Source: Antilocapra americana
Taxonomy: Eukaryota; Chordata; Mammalia; Artiodactyla; Antilocapridae
Length of the DNA: 64,000 nt
NCBI GenBank assembly: GCA_007570785.1
Contig: ML664199.1
Coordinates: 21,135,619 to 21,199,618, forward strand
Direction: 5' to 3'
A model generated the notes under the pieces. The model did no database searches and was not told the origin of the DNA. It saw only the letters and a program-made list of their open reading frames with translations. Position numbers and translations under genes: made by a program. Shown piece by piece: positions 1 to 12,115 of this stretch (its first letter is position 1; each line of letters begins with the position of its first letter).

Positions 1-840
1 GTACTCATTTTATAAACTTGTGATACATTTGTAGGTTTCTGAAGCTAAGAATGAAATCTCCATTTGCTCCAGTCAAATAATTTTTAGCGAGGTACTAGAA
101 ATTATATATATATATATAATATAATGCAATTTATATAATATTTCTATATATATAAGCCAGATTTAATAGTAATGTGCATCATGAGAAATGACTTCTCACA
201 TTCCCACTAGAGGGATAAAGATTTTTAGAAAATACTTAAACTGTGATATTCAGTCCAGAAATTAACACTGAAATGTTTAGTAATGCACTTGTATTAATTT
301 AAAAACATAAGTTTTTATCCATTATGTAGTCTTTGTTTTAAAACATTTAAAAACTCTAATAAAGATTCTAACCCAGTTGTAATCAGCTACCATCGATATG
401 CAGAAGATGGCTTGCATTTTCCCCTTTGCATTGAGAGGCAATCCTTAAAGCACTGAAGACCAAGCTGTACTTGAAAATGGCTGAGATTTACTTGTGCTTA
501 GATCTTTTCTGTTCCTCCTCAATTTTCAAGACATGCTTTCATTTGATAAGGATGCTTTGGAATCTGAATTTTAACATGTAGTTGTGTGCATTTAGGCATG
601 CAAATATACACATGTATATTATTTTGCTTTTACAGCAATTATTTTCACTTATGAAATTCCAAATTCGATGTTAAATATTGAATATTTTGGTTAAGTGACA
701 GCTTGTGCTAGCTTTAGGATATTCCTGCTTGATAATTATTCATGAGAAGAACAGCTGAAAACAAACTAGTTATACACCTTGGCAAATTACTGTGATTGTA
801 ATTCTGTGAAATTTCCCCATGGCCATGTGACTTTATTATA
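1..840. other. AT-rich single-copy stretch
   Basis: No interspersed repeat, exon or RNA gene is recognised. The only structure is the TA-rich low-complexity patch at 101-156. Stop codons are dense in all frames. Confidence 0.5.
101..156. repeat. TA-rich low-complexity tract
   Basis: An (AT)n run is followed by degenerate TA-rich sequence. It is a probable length-polymorphic site and a local easy-melting region. Confidence 0.8.
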
Positions 841-1130
841 AGTACTCTAACAGTGCAGATGTCCAGAATGTTGTCGTTGTCACAAACGTTATTCCTGTAT
901 TCAAAGTTTTTGAATTACTCTTTACTGCTTTGGAGAAAACGTGAGGGAGGAGATGAGACATGCAATATGTATGATAGAGCATATGCAACTCTTTGCAGCG
1001 CCCACCCTCCCTTGGTTTGGAGTGGGCACCGTGCTTATATACCACGTTCCTGTAAAATACAGAAACAGTGGCATTTTTGTGAAATATAGATATGATGAAA
1101 ACATTTCCTATTAAATGTTAAGAAAAAGGA
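841..1130. other. Single-copy block, possibly regulatory
   Basis: Repeat-free sequence with a few CpGs (around 875, 890, 940, 1000 and 1030) in otherwise CpG-poor DNA. An imperfect inverted pair at about 1000-1032 (a GCGCCCACC-like arm and a GTGGGCACC-like arm) sits just before a TATATACC string. Overlapping short frames of 60-78 codons on both strands look like chance. Regulatory function is only a guess from texture. Confidence 0.22.
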
Positions 1131-2510
1131 AAAATAGCCCCAATTTATCATCCTGCAAAAAAAAAATTCAGCCGAAAATCAAATGTTATTTCCCTACTCT
1201 CCTTCTCCCTTTCAGTTCCTTCCCCATATGGTTCCTGAAATGTTCCTCCATTTAAATGGATTTTAAAGCTCATTCCTTATAGTTCCTAGAGCATTCATTG
1301 CTTTTGAGAAAAAAAAAGAAAAACATTTTAGCATGTGCTATTTTTGTTATTCTAATTAGCAAAAACAGCTGGTCCTGTGCAGCTCAGACTGTAGTCTTTT
1401 TCAACACATTGTTCAGATTTTTTTTTTCTCCTCTTCTGTCAAGCTACAGGCTACCACCTCTCCTCTTCCCACACAAATCAACCCCCAAAACACCTGCACA
1501 CACAACCTTAAATATCACCTACATCTGCCGTGAAAGGAAAAGGGAAACAGCCTCTTCTTCCTGGTGATTTGGCAGGGCCCACAGACCGGATTATACAGAA
1601 GGTGATCCAAAGTCATTCTCAAGGTACTCACCTCCTCATCGATTTTTACATTCCCCAAGCACTTTGTTGTTTCAAAAGTACAGCTGTCTTATAGTTTTTT
1701 GTTTTGTTTTGTTTCTTTTTTTCCCCTCAACTCCTTCTGGTGAATGGAAGTAGCCTCTTACAGAATCAGAGGTTGAAAAATTGAATAATCAAACCTTACT
1801 CACAACTTGGTATCTATCAAAGGCATGTGACTGCCAATGATCATTGAAGCTGATCAAAGTCACATTCTGTTGCCATGGCAACGAATCCCCATTTTGTTTA
1901 TGTGGAGGGGTACGCACCACAGGAGAATCATGCTGAGACGAATTAAATTTGTGTTGTTGAGAAATTAACATGTGGGATGCTTAGGAGTGAGTTGAGTGGG
2001 TGCTTATCAATGTGATTTTTTTCTTCACAAGGGAGGTGATGAGGACAAAACATTATCTATGGAGGGTATCATTGTGGAAGATTCCAACAAAACGCTGGAA
2101 TGTTTCAATAGTGCATTTCTAAGGAGAAGTCCAGAGGTGATAGTTTTTATTTGGTTTTGTCACTGACATATTTTGTGAGCTTAAGTATTTCCAGGCTCTT
2201 TGGTTCATCTTCTGTTTTCCAAATTAAAAAAAAAAAAAAAATCGCAAGAAGATGCCTCTTTCAAGGTTTGAATTTGTTTATTCTGTGAGCTGGAAACAAT
2301 TCTTAATCCAATACCACTAATCTGCAAAGGAAATTCTAGTATGATTAGTCTGTTTTAATTTTCTCAGATTCCAGAACCTACCTTAGCCAAACTTGGGGGT
2401 TGAATTAAGCTCTTTGAGTTTTAGTTTGGAAGATATTACCTAGTCACAAAGTTGATATGTCATTAAAATTTTTTTCCCCTGATTTTTTGGCACTTCATAC
2501 TGTTTCAAAA
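1131..2510. other. Single-copy AT-rich stretch with homopolymer runs
   Basis: Nothing gene-like is recognised. It contains poly-A runs (near 1150 and 2226-2240) and a TTTTG-type run at 1695-1723. An 89-codon frame at 1298-1567 begins in a poly-A/G run, has no family resemblance and is not called a gene. Confidence 0.5.
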
Positions 2511-2845
2511 ATTTTTTTAATTCTTATTGATGTGTCTATTTAATTATAGTTGATTTACAATATTGTGTGAGATTCAGGTGTACATCAAAGTGATTTAGTT
2601 ATATATATGTGTGTGTGTATATACACACACATATGTATATTCATTTTCAGATTCTTTACCATTATAAGATATTGAATATAAATCCCTGTGCTATTAAGTA
2701 GGTCCTTAATAGTTATCTATTTTATATATATAGTTATCTATCTGTTATCCCATACTCTTATTTTATCCCTCCCCCTCATTTTCTCCTTTGGTAGCTGTAA
2801 GTTTGTTTTCTATGTCCTTGGGTCTGTTTCTAATTTTTTCTAACA
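2511..2845 (-). mobile_element. L1 LINE 3' end (artiodactyl-type), reverse
   Basis: Read on the plus strand this is the reverse complement of a ruminant L1 3' UTR. The T-rich left end is followed by the marker words TTGATTTACAAT, GTGTACATCAAAGTGA, CCCTGTGCTATTAAGTAGG and TATCCCTCCCCC in the expected order. Only the 3' tail is present, so the copy is 5'-truncated and non-coding. No target duplication was resolved. Confidence 0.8.
2601..2640. repeat. TG/CA inverted microsatellite inside the L1
   Basis: A TG run is followed directly by a CA run around a TATATA centre, giving an imperfect hairpin with about 11 consecutive pairable bases near the loop. It replaces the usual TA-rich patch of this L1 3' UTR. 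Confidence 0.7.
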
Positions 2846-3379
2846 AATTATAGTCTGTTTGTTGAAGGAAACACAATAGGGGTGGGTTATTGTAACTTTC
2901 TATCACCTTGGAATGCTAGCATTCCCTGCCGCTTGGGCCATGGAGAATCCATGCCTGATTCTCCTGCCATTTCCTTCCACTCAACTTTCCACTTCCTGTA
3001 TCCTCCATGTCAAAAGCTTGCCCCATAATCCCTATCCATGTGAAGCTATCATTTCCCTCATTGCCTCCAGAAGCCACTGGGAACTGTGTACTAATATTTT
3101 CTGAAACAAACAAGAATATCATGTGTCCAAATACTGGTTTCTTTCAGTTGCACTTGCTGTTTTGGCTTTCTGCCTCTTTATACTTCTCTCATTATTATTC
3201 AAAATATGAATTCCACAGATATTTGAAGTCACTGCCTCTTTCAAGGCTGTTCTGACATGTAAGATGCAATCCCAGTCTGGGAGTTTATAATCTTGTTGTG
3301 AGAAAGGGAAAGAAACCAACACTCCCTGACAGTCTCTTCCCTGTCAGCACTCTTGCTCAGCATTGATGCATTTACACCT
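2846..3379. other. Single-copy stretch
   Basis: No repeat or gene recognised. Several short overlapping frames of 63-82 codons on both strands (2913-3322) have no recognisable protein character. Confidence 0.45.
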
Positions 3380-3520
3380 TGTTGAATCTTTACAGATACT
3401 GTTGATGAGCAATACCCTTTTTATTCAAGTGCAGAAACTGAATCTTGGAGGGTTTAGGCAGCTTGTATAGGGACAAGTAGTGGCAGTTCGCCCCTAAGGT
3501 CTAGAGTGCCTCAGTTCCCG
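3380..3520 (-). mobile_element. MIR SINE remnant, reverse
   Basis: Degenerate match to the reverse MIR core. It has an ACAGA(T)-type word, then GCAGAAACTGAATCTTGGAGG in the place of the usual gaggaaactgaggcacagagg, followed by a serial GCAGCTTG...AAGTAGTGGCAG segment. Confidence 0.5.
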
Positions 3521-4703
3521 ATACATGTTTTTTGTTTTGTTTTTTCCACTTTGGGTGTTAAGACAGATATACATCAGTACCACACAGATGCAAAGAAATG
3601 AATATATTTTATGAGTGTTAATGATAGTTCCTGCTTCAGAACTGAAAAATAAGAAGAGACCTCTTCTATCCAGGATGGTTAGTGAGGGTATAATTCTGAG
3701 AAGGTGGAAGCTTTTGAGTAAGGCCCTGAGAAATGCAGCATTTACTGGGTGAAGAGAGCAGAGAAGTTGTGTGACTTGCCCTCTGTCACCCTGGGTCCAG
3801 TCTCAGAACAAACAGGGATCAAATCTTCATGGGTTTTTGTTTTTGTGTTCCTTTGGCTTCCCCATGAATAATGTTCACTCATAATTTCCAGCTTGGGGTT
3901 GCTTATCCAAAAAAGAAAAAGGTCCTCTAGAATAGGATATGGTGGATGAGGTATTTCTATTTTATTGATCAATAAGGCCCTTGGAACACATAAGCTTTGT
4001 TGGTCAAATTAGAGTCAATAAAGAACTGGTACAGCCAGGTTTCTACCATTCTGTATTGTCTGTGCTAATCAAGGATACTGAGGAATGAGATTCAGACAGA
4101 ATCGTTAACCATCATTTTACGGTTTGCTTCAAATCTTTCTCCTACCAAGTTTGGATGACCCACTAACATTACAGTGAGTCTCTTTTCTGATTGCTGGAGG
4201 TGTCATTTAGAAAAAACAGAGTCTGGAATTAGAAAATATGCCAAATTATCTGTTAGAGATGATTAAGGCAGAAACTGAGAAATCATAGGTTTCTATACCA
4301 GCCACTTAGGGGTACACCTCTTTGAAGGCAGTGAGCGGTCTTTTTACTTCCTCATTTCCTCATCTCCACACAAAGAATGATAACGCGATTATCACTAGAG
4401 TAATGAAGTATTGAGTTGTTCCTGTGTCATCTTTAACTGAGTTCATATTAATTCATTACAAGAGCTCTACTGAGGTCATTTTGTTAAGAAAATCATCTTG
4501 CCCCCCTAAAGAGGTCCAATCTGCATTCCTCTCCTTTGAGAAGCAAGAGGCTTCACACTTCCTGTTTCCTCCACTCAGTGGTATGTGGAGGCCTCCTGTG
4601 GAGAGCTTTGTGCCTGTCCAGACTCTGTCACCTGGTGGGGACCTTTCTCCCACAGGAAGTTTGTGTGTGTGTGTGTGTAAGACTTCGGGGAAAATATATT
4701 CAG
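3521..4703. other. Single-copy DNA with weak L2/MIR remnants
   Basis: Sequence at 3670-3775 (AAGGCCCTGAGAAATG and flanks) resembles a reverse L2 fragment, and 4270-4410 weakly resembles a forward MIR (CTCATTTCCTCATCT). Both are too decayed for firm borders. The rest is unassigned. Confidence 0.35.
4662..4678. repeat. (TG)n microsatellite
   Basis: Uninterrupted TG dinucleotides just left of the CHR SINE insertion. Confidence 0.9.
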
Positions 4704-4714
4704 GATTTTTTTCT

Positions 4715-4908
4715 CTTTAAAAAAAACACAAAAAACTCAATATTTATTTATTTATTTGGCTCCACTGGGACTTAGTTGAGGCATGCGTGATCTTCCTTGT
4801 GGCATGTGGAATCTTTAGTCATGACAGGTGGGCTCTAGTTCCCTGACCAGGGATCGAACCCAAAACCCAGGAGTCTTTAGCCTCTGGGCCACTAGGGTAA
4901 TCCCTGGA
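4715..4908 (-). mobile_element. CHR-type tRNA-derived SINE, reverse
   Basis: The right part carries the reverse tRNA-like head: TCCCTGACCAGGGATCGAACC, then CTCTGGGCCACTAGGG. The left part is the A/TTTA-rich tail. An exact 11-bp direct repeat (GATTTTTTTCT) occurs at 4704-4714 and 4909-4919 and is the likely target-site duplication, although its T-rich content makes it less decisive. Confidence 0.8.
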
Positions 4909-4919
4909 GATTTTTTTCT

Positions 4920-6939
4920 TGGAGTATATCCTTGGAGGCATCTTTCCTTCCCCTGCTGCCCTCCCACTCCCATCCTAAATCTCATCCTCAGCATAAAAGC
5001 AAAGCCACTTAACTGAGGGATATGGATTTTACCAAAGGTGTTACATAACCTTATTATTTGCTGGTCAAATGTGTTTAAAATACTTAACTCATTTATTTGG
5101 TTAAGAGGAAAGGACAATCTGGTCAGTGCCTTCCAGGAAGTGAGTTAAGCAGCTGGCAAACAATGCCTGTGTTGTTATTATGGTTGATGGGTTATCTGAC
5201 TAGTAAGAAAAGGTTTTCACAGCACAGTCCAAACCACCATCTGAGTAGAATTCAGGCTGTTTCAACCTTATCTAAAGAAGCTGGAAGAATGTCTCCCACT
5301 ACTTCAGTGTGCTTTTTTTGCATACTTTGGGGAATTTTGAAAATGTTCTGTCAAAAGCTTCAAGAGGCGGTTGCAGGGTGAGGCCTTTAGAGACTACAGC
5401 TCTACAGTTACAAGTTAACTTCATCCCCGCCTAATACCCTCCACCCCTATTCCCCCCAAAAGAGCTTTGTGGAATTTTGAGGTTTCAAGACGGACCTGCA
5501 GGCTGGATGGCAAGGTGAGGGGGATTCAGGAGTGGGGGGCTCTAGCTTAGCCCCCTTGTGTGTTATGAGGACCTGAGGAGTGTGCAGGGATGTGACAATA
5601 GAATTGTGAATCTAGCACATCGTTTTGGCACCGTACAACCACACTGTGGTTCCTTCCCACAGTGGGTCATCTAATTAACAGAGGCATCAGCCCTTCTCTG
5701 TTCTTGCTAGGAGACCTGCAACAAATCTCAGCTTAATCAACTTTTACTCAGTTGGTGCACATCCAAAGAGTATTGGGACTTCAATAATTGATCAACTGTT
5801 AAGGAACTGTTATATAGATTTTGTGTGGAAATGAAGTTTCTAGAAATGCATTTACCTCGTCAGAATCTAACCTTATGTTCCTGGGCAATTCTATCTACAC
5901 CTAAGTTTCTGAGTGGCTTTTTCACCCAGTGCTGTTTTTATCCAGTGTAGAGGAACAAATACATAAAAGAAATCTCAATTTGTTAAAGCCCGATATTATG
6001 GTGTAATGATTGGATTCGACAATGAACCAACTTTTGAATTTTAGTGAGTGGTAAATGAATGGATTGGAAGCTGCTGCTTTTAAAAATGGGCTCCTTCTGT
6101 TCCTCTGTTCTAAATTTTAAACTAGAAGGAAAGTTATTTTGCAGGTATAGTTCTTTGCCTGGAGGTTGTTTTTAATTTACTTGAAATGGTGGTTTCTTTT
6201 CCCTCTTTCCATTAAAGCTTTCTTTCTATTCAAGTGTAGAGCATTGAAAAACCATAACAAGTATTTAGATCCTTTGTGATTTTCAGATTTTATGTATATA
6301 GTCAACTTGTAGTAAGCCAGCAAGTGTTTCCCTTCCCAGGAAAGGAGAAATACTGTCTAAAAGTAAATGAAAACTTCAGTGGGGCTTAATGAATTTCATG
6401 AAGCCTTGGGAAAACAAGAGACCACAGATGACTTTCCATTCTCTTCTCTTCTTTTCCCTTCCCTTCCCTTCTTTCTTTTTCCAATGCAAGAAAACAGATT
6501 AACTATTAGATATATCAGAGCCTCAGCAGAAGATTCTGGTTTCATTAATCAAAGCAGCAAGGTACACAGACAAGATGACATGAAAGACAGATGACAAAAA
6601 ATAATGTCAAAAGCCCGAATGAAACCTGCTTGTTCTAACCCTACTCTACAAACTACAGTGATGCACCCTCTCCATTGGTTTTCCTGGGGGATGAGAAGCA
6701 GACAGTGTTAACTTTTCCCAGCCTTTTTGTAAAGCAGTAGTAGCCTCCCTCTGCCTTCCTGGCTGCAAATCTGAGGGATGGAAGTAACAGTCCATAGGCC
6801 TGGAGAAGAGGAAATAATTCACATTAATTGATTTTATTTGCTTTATTAGAAAAATACGAAAGTTCACATTCTTATTTACATAGTGTAACTATCACTTAGC
6901 TTTCTGTTGAGCGGTAGTATCATTAGAGAAAAACTTACA
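4920..6939. other. Single-copy stretch
   Basis: No repeat family or coding signal recognised. It contains a C-rich patch (about 5435-5460), a G-rich patch (about 5517-5540) and a CCCTT-type pyrimidine run at 6440-6482. A 94-codon frame at 5097-5381 and a 100-codon reverse frame overlapping the CHR SINE are judged chance. Confidence 0.45.
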
Positions 6940-7075
6940 AGAAAAGAAAGTGGCCTTGGAATTTAGTCCTTGGTTCCTTAGTAGTTATATAACCTGATAA
7001 GATTCTGATCCCTCTGGCCTTCATTTGTCTGATCTATGTGATGGGAATAATATTATATGGACCAGAAAGTAGAAA
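6940..7075 (+). mobile_element. MIR SINE remnant
   Basis: Follows the MIR order: TTGGAATTTAGTCC (head), a cytosine-poor middle with TAGTTATATAACC (for agctgtgtgacc), then TTCATTTGTCTGATCTATGTGATGGGAATAAT (for the tcatctgtaaaatggggataat block). Strongly diverged. Confidence 0.55.
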
Positions 7076-7605
7076 CTGAGGAAAGACAAGGCCTTAATGC
7101 TCCTTCCAGATATGTGTGCTGTTTTTATGATGAACAGGTACCATTAATATTCTCATGTCTTAGCTAAGAGTCAGAATTTCTCATGTGCAATGATAAAATG
7201 GGGCCTCACACTAGACAGTGAAATAAGAGGAGTGGGAAAAGCCCCAATGATTATCCAGCCTTATCTCAAAAGGTATTTTAAAACTCTTAGAAAAGCAAAA
7301 ATGGATTTTTTTGGACAGTTGCTAAATTATTGAGGCTACCAGATTAACTGTATGTTGCTGGTTTACTGGGTTGGTTACTGTTGTCTATTTGTCTCTTTCT
7401 GGCTTCCTGTAAGTATGTATGTAGAGCAAAACCTCATTTATTTCTCCAGTTATTATAGCTAACTTAACTATCTAGCATGGACTTGACACATTTTTGACAT
7501 GCTAATCAATTGTACTAAGGGTTTAAAATAACTTTTTCACCTCACTTGTTGTTTCTTTTCATTTTTCCCCTGCTCATGAAACATACAATCCAGCTGGACA
7601 CTTAG
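7076..7605. other. Single-copy stretch
   Basis: Nothing recognised. Confidence 0.4.
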
Positions 7606-8540
7606 GAAACAACAAGATACCTAATTACCATTCTAGTTACTATGGCTGCATAACAAATTATCCCTGAATTTACTGGCATAAAACAATTATTTATTAGGCT
7701 TATTGATTCTGTGGGTCAGAGATTTAAACGGGGCACAGTGGGGACAGTTCGCCTTCACTCCATCTGTCTAGCAGTTGGTGGTTACTGTAGGCTGAATCTT
7801 TGATGAAACAACTGATCAGAACACCTACGTGTGACCTCTCCATGTGGTATGTATTGTTGTTCAGTTGTTAAGTCCTTTCCAACCCTTTGTGATCCCATGG
7901 ATTGCAGCACGCCAGGCTCTTCTGTCCTCTTCTATTTTCCAGAGTTTGCTCAGATTCATGTCCATTGAGTCGGTGATGGTATCTAACCATCTCATCCACT
8001 GCTACCCCCTTTCTCCTGTTGCCTTCAATCTTTCCCAGCATCAGGATCTTTTCCAAGGAGTTGGCTCATTGCATCAGGTGGCCAAAGTATAGAAGCTTCA
8101 GTTTTAGTATCAGTCCTTCCATTGACTATTCAGGGTTGATTTCCTTTAGGATTGACTGGTTTGATATCCTTAAAGTCCAAGGGAGTCTCGAGTCGTCTCT
8201 CTAGCAACACAATTTGAAAGCATCAATTCTTTGGTGCTCAGGCTTTTTTTATGGTCCAGCTCTCACATTCATACATGACTACTGGACAAACCATATATGT
8301 AGGCCTCCTGAAAACATGCTGAGGGAAACCTGTGCAGAAGCTGTATCCTTTTGAGTTGGGTGGTCATATAACATCTCTTCTTCCCACTAGTTTGGTCTGA
8401 GCAGTCATAAGCCTAAGAAGTTAAAAAGACAGGGAAACAGACTCCATCTCTTCATAAGGAGTGAGAAGATTCTGAAAGAGAATGTATGACTTCAAATATT
8501 GCTGTGGTCACTTCTGGAAAAAGCAATCTGCTATATTTAC
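7606..8540 (+). mobile_element. Ancient mammalian interspersed repeat, split by BovB
   Basis: The left part has GGCTGCATAACAAATTATCC, TTACTGGCATAAAACAA and TGTGGGTCAGAGATTTA. The right part has GTGGTCATATAACATC, GGGAAACAGACTCCATCTC and GTGGTCACTTCTGG. These belong to one widespread, diverged repeat type with a target-like head and tail, but the family name could not be fixed. The BovB at 7854-8295 interrupts it, so this element is older. A related but separate copy is at 45370-46015. Confidence 0.55.
7854..8295 (-). mobile_element. BovB (RTE) LINE 3' fragment, reverse
   Basis: Reverse complement of the BovB 3' end: TTGTTGTTCAGTTG at the left border (tail side), then TTTGTGATCCCATGGATTGC, CATGTCCATTGAGTCGGTGA, CAGGTGGCCAAAGTAT and CATACATGACTACTGGACAA. 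The coding remnant is broken by substitutions and indels. A 6-bp direct repeat (TATGTA) at 7848-7853 and 8296-8301 is a possible target duplication. The copy is 5'-truncated, as is usual for the family. Confidence 0.9.
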
Positions 8541-9128
8541 TGTCTCCTCAACATTGAAAGTTGTAAAAAATGTACAGCCAAGTAAATATCCAAAGCAAAA
8601 AATAAACTCCCTTTAAAGTAAGTGCCTTGTTTCATCTTATGGGTTGGAGAGGTTTCTCCTGGGGAGAAAGGAAGAGGAAAAAGTTATAAGCTGAAATTCA
8701 TCTGGAACAATTAGATGGCTTGCAAATTCTAAAGTAAATTATTACCAAAATTCAGTACAGATAGCAAAACCACATTGCAACACCAAATTTAAATGCTATG
8801 GGATGGAGTCTCCTTCTGGATTATTCAGTATGTCACTTTTACTCTATGGGACTGGATATTCTAGTTGCTGACTTGTCTTCATCTAGCTAAAGATGGTCCT
8901 GGAAATGGTGTTTTAAAAGGAAAGGAATAGGGTAACCATCTTGCACCTTTAGTCAGGCTGCTAACTCTCAGCTAACTTTTGATAGTCTTCACTGAGCTCA
9001 GAAATAATCTTTGAATCATTCATTCTTTCATTCAACACACATTTGTTGAATACCTAATACAGTCAAAACAGGCTAAATATTATTTGTTCTGTCAAACATA
9101 AAGATTGATAATAAATAGTATCCACTTT
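8541..9128. other. Single-copy stretch with an L2 tail scrap
   Basis: Mostly unassigned. At 9021-9065 a CATTCATT-type run followed by CAACACACATTTGTTGAATACC resembles the reverse 3' tail of L2. Confidence 0.4.
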
Positions 9129-9330
9129 CAATAGTAATCATAGCTATCATTTATTAAGCACTTATTATATGCCTCTTATTGTATCAACACTACATACAAT
9201 GTTATTCATCCTCATAGCATGAATTAAGGCAGGCATAATTATCACCCATTTTACAGGTGAGCAAAGAATTTTGCAAAGCCAATTTCTTGCTAAAGTTTGT
9301 ACACCTAATTGTAAAAGATCTTGATATCAC
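9129..9330 (-). mobile_element. MIR SINE, reverse
   Basis: Contains CATTTATTAAGCACTTATTATATGCC at the 3'-tail side and CCATTTTACAGGTGAGCAAAG in the core, in the order expected of a reverse MIR. The far end is decayed. Confidence 0.65.
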
Positions 9331-9394
9331 ACTCTTTTGGACTGAAAAGCCTTTTTTTCTCCAATTAGAGTAAACTGCATCTTTCAAGGACTTA

Positions 9395-10240
9395 TCTTAA
9401 CTTAGTGCAGTGGGGGAAAGGAAATTGACTATATAAATAATTACAGGCTTCCCTGGTGGCTCAGATGATAAAGAATCTGCCTGCAATGCAGGAGACCTAG
9501 GTTCTATGCCTGGGCTGGGAAGATGCCCTGGAGGAGGGCATGGCAACCGGCTCCAGTGTTCTTGCCTGGAGAATCTCCGTGGACAAAGGAGCCTGGCAGT
9601 CTACACCCCTTGGGGGTCGCAAGGAGTCGGACACAACTGAGCGACTAAGCACACATGAACAATTACAATCCAAGGTGAAATTTGATAAGTATCACAAAAG
9701 CTGTGGGAGTGAGGAGAGCCCTTTTTTTTTTATTGTTTTGTTTTGAGGAATAATTAGTGGGAACATCATGGAAATGGTGGCAATAGGACTTGAAGGACTA
9801 GTAGGCTTTTAATATGTAGAGATGGAGATAAAGGGAAAAGCCTGTTGAGAAAATGTAATTGGAGTATATAGAACACAGAGACACTTGGAGAATAGCAAAT
9901 CATGTAATTTAGAGAAATCTATGTTTGATTATTAAGGAGTAGGAAGACTGTAAGTGTAGATCGGATTTTTGATGTAAAATCATACATAGCAACTAATAGA
10001 AGTTGGACTATCAGTTCAATAAATAATGGTGAACAGTTGAAAGCATTAGAGTAGTGGAATGACATGAACAGAGTGGGACATTAGGAGAAGGAATATGACT
10101 TAACTACCTAGGATGGCTGGAAAGGGTTTGGAGACAGCAGCACTAGGAGATTTGCAATAATCTGGAAGATGGTGATGAGAGCAAAGATGGTATTGGTGAT
10201 GGGAGTTATAAAGAAAAAGTAAAATGTATTGGCATTTCCC
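9395..10240 (-). mobile_element. L2 LINE 3' region, reverse, split by Bov-tA
   Basis: Diverged reverse L2: ATTGACTATATAAATAATTACA on the left of the SINE and GTGAAATTTGATAAGTATCAC on its right rejoin into the L2 order. GGCAATAGGACTTGAAGG, ACAGAGTGGGACATTAGG and GCAATAATCTGGAAGATGG follow. Divergence is high and internal borders are soft. Confidence 0.5.
9446..9660 (+). mobile_element. Bov-tA SINE
   Basis: Complete tRNA-Glu-derived SINE. The head is GGCTTCCCTGGTGGCTCAGA with the B-box-like GGTTCTATGCC, followed by the Bov-A body ending GGACACAACTGAGCGACTAAG. A 7-bp direct repeat (AATTACA) at 9439-9445 and 9661-9667 marks the insertion into L2. Internal promoter remnants are present but there is no sign of use. 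Confidence 0.93.
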
Positions 10241-11914
10241 CAAAAAACTATCTAAAAGTCTCGAACCAAGAAGAGTCATTTGTTATACCTGTATTTCTCA
10301 CCAACTGACTAGTTGCTCAATTAAAGCACATTTGCCTCTTCTCTTGAATTATCCCTTTTTATTTCATGAATTCATAGTCTCCAGGGGCCCCCACTGAGTG
10401 AGTACCTGCCTCTAATTTGGAAATGTGTTGTCATGGCTCCTGTTGAGACTGTTCTGCCTTTGGAAGTTCGTTTTCTATTCTGTTTCTTTTGATGAAATGC
10501 TTTTCTGTCACACTTCTTACAAGTCATATGCCCTGAATACAAAGTTAGAAAATAATATGATCAGCCCTGTAATCACAGAATAGCTGGTCAGTGTTGTTTG
10601 GAGCAAGAGGCATGAAGGGATAACAGGGAACATTGCAAGCAATTTTGTAGAAAAGGTTCATCCAATTTTTGCCCCTGAAAGAGTTCAGAATTTTTTTTTT
10701 TAAAGAAATGATGTGCCTGGTTCATTCTGTTAACATTTCCCTGTCCCTATACCCCTCAAGGTAGATCTGTGCACATTGAGAGGTTAATATTAATATTGCC
10801 TTTTTACAGCTGAATTATCTGGCTCTAGAACCATTCACAGATTCTATTAAAGACCCCTATGGAGGATTGCTTCTTCAAATAGGCATTTTAATTCACCCGG
10901 GTACAATAAGGTGTTACCTTGCTTTCATTAATAAAATGGGAACTCATAAAGAAAACCAGATTATCTTGAATTTATGATCAAGTAATTTTGTTTCTCTTAG
11001 CCTGGATAATAATTGTGAAACATCATTTCCCCTTTCTTTCCTTTTCCCTTCATACACTTCGACATTCTTAATTTCTCATGTTTATTTATCTTTTTTATTT
11101 TAATTTGACAGGGAAAACTATCTAGGACCCCAGGAGGCAAACGCTGTGACTCGAGAATTGGCCCTTTCCATCTTCAATTTAATGAAATAATAAGCCAGTA
11201 ATTGATTTATATTTATATTTACATTTGCCTTACAAATTCTGAGATTTTTGTCACCTTTATTGTAATTCCATAAGTAGTCACTAAATTACTTCCAATCAAC
11301 TCTATTTCTCCTTTACCTACCCAGTGATTGAAGTCTTTTATTGTTGTCTAAGGACTTTGTTCTTCCTTTTGGTTTCTCATATCATTGTTGCTCACCTCAA
11401 CTTTTTGTTTTCATTTTAAACTGTTAATGAATTATTATTATTATTATTTTGCCTGAAATCCTTTGTAGCTTTATCAACAGATAATGGACTCCAAACAATC
11501 TAGCTTTGCGGCTTTCTACTTTCTCTATAATCGCATCTCCTGTAATGTGGGGATAATAGACTTCTGTTGTTAGTAACATTTATCACTTAGGATACAATTT
11601 GGAACTGGAAACTAAGCAAGCTAGCCTCTGAGCTTTCTACTTGGCTTCCACAAAACGTTTTCACCTATACTGTGATCTTCCTGGTCTTTCCTTCATTCAG
11701 AAACTTTTGTTTAATCCGTGCTTGTGAAGGGGCATATAATATCTAGGTAAACCCTAAAGAAATTTAGAAATAGCTTATTAGGAGGACTGAAGAAAGAAGC
11801 ATATGTTAGATGCAGACAAGTGACATCAGAAATGATAGCTGAGAGCCTGATATTTAGGGAAAATACAAAGGTGAAAAATTCATAACCGCATTAATGTTGA
11901 TAAATATAGCCTCG
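10241..11914. other. Single-copy AT-rich stretch
   Basis: No repeat recognised except an (ATT)n run at about 11430-11449. The part at 10840-11060 (a CACCCGGG site in AT-rich sequence, then ATTAATAAAATGG and GATAATAATTGTG) has a conserved-element texture but no decisive motif. Confidence 0.4.
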
Positions 11915-12115
11915 GAACCACCTACTATGTGTCAGGTGCTTTTTCACACAGCATCTAACTTAATTCCACAATTTTGGTATCAGTGTTCCCATTTTACAGA
12001 TGAGAGCATTCAAGCCGAAGTTGTAAATGATGAAAATCACTATAGCTCATAAGTGGCAATACCAGAATTTTTCCAGAATCTGATGTCATTGTGCTTTACC
12101 ATGTCACCTCAGTGT
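11915..12115 (-). mobile_element. MIR SINE, reverse
   Basis: Good match to reverse MIR: ACCTACTATGTGTCAGGTGC, then TCTAACTTAATTCCACAA, CCCATTTTACAGATGAGAGC, a CATAAGTGGCAATACCAG segment and CTGATGTCATTGTGCTTTACC at the head side. Confidence 0.78.

Noticed and set aside
9446..9660. tRNA gene suggested by the GGTTC-type B-box in the SINE
   Set aside because: The tRNA-like head is a diverged SINE promoter that lacks a full cloverleaf and continues into the Bov-A body.
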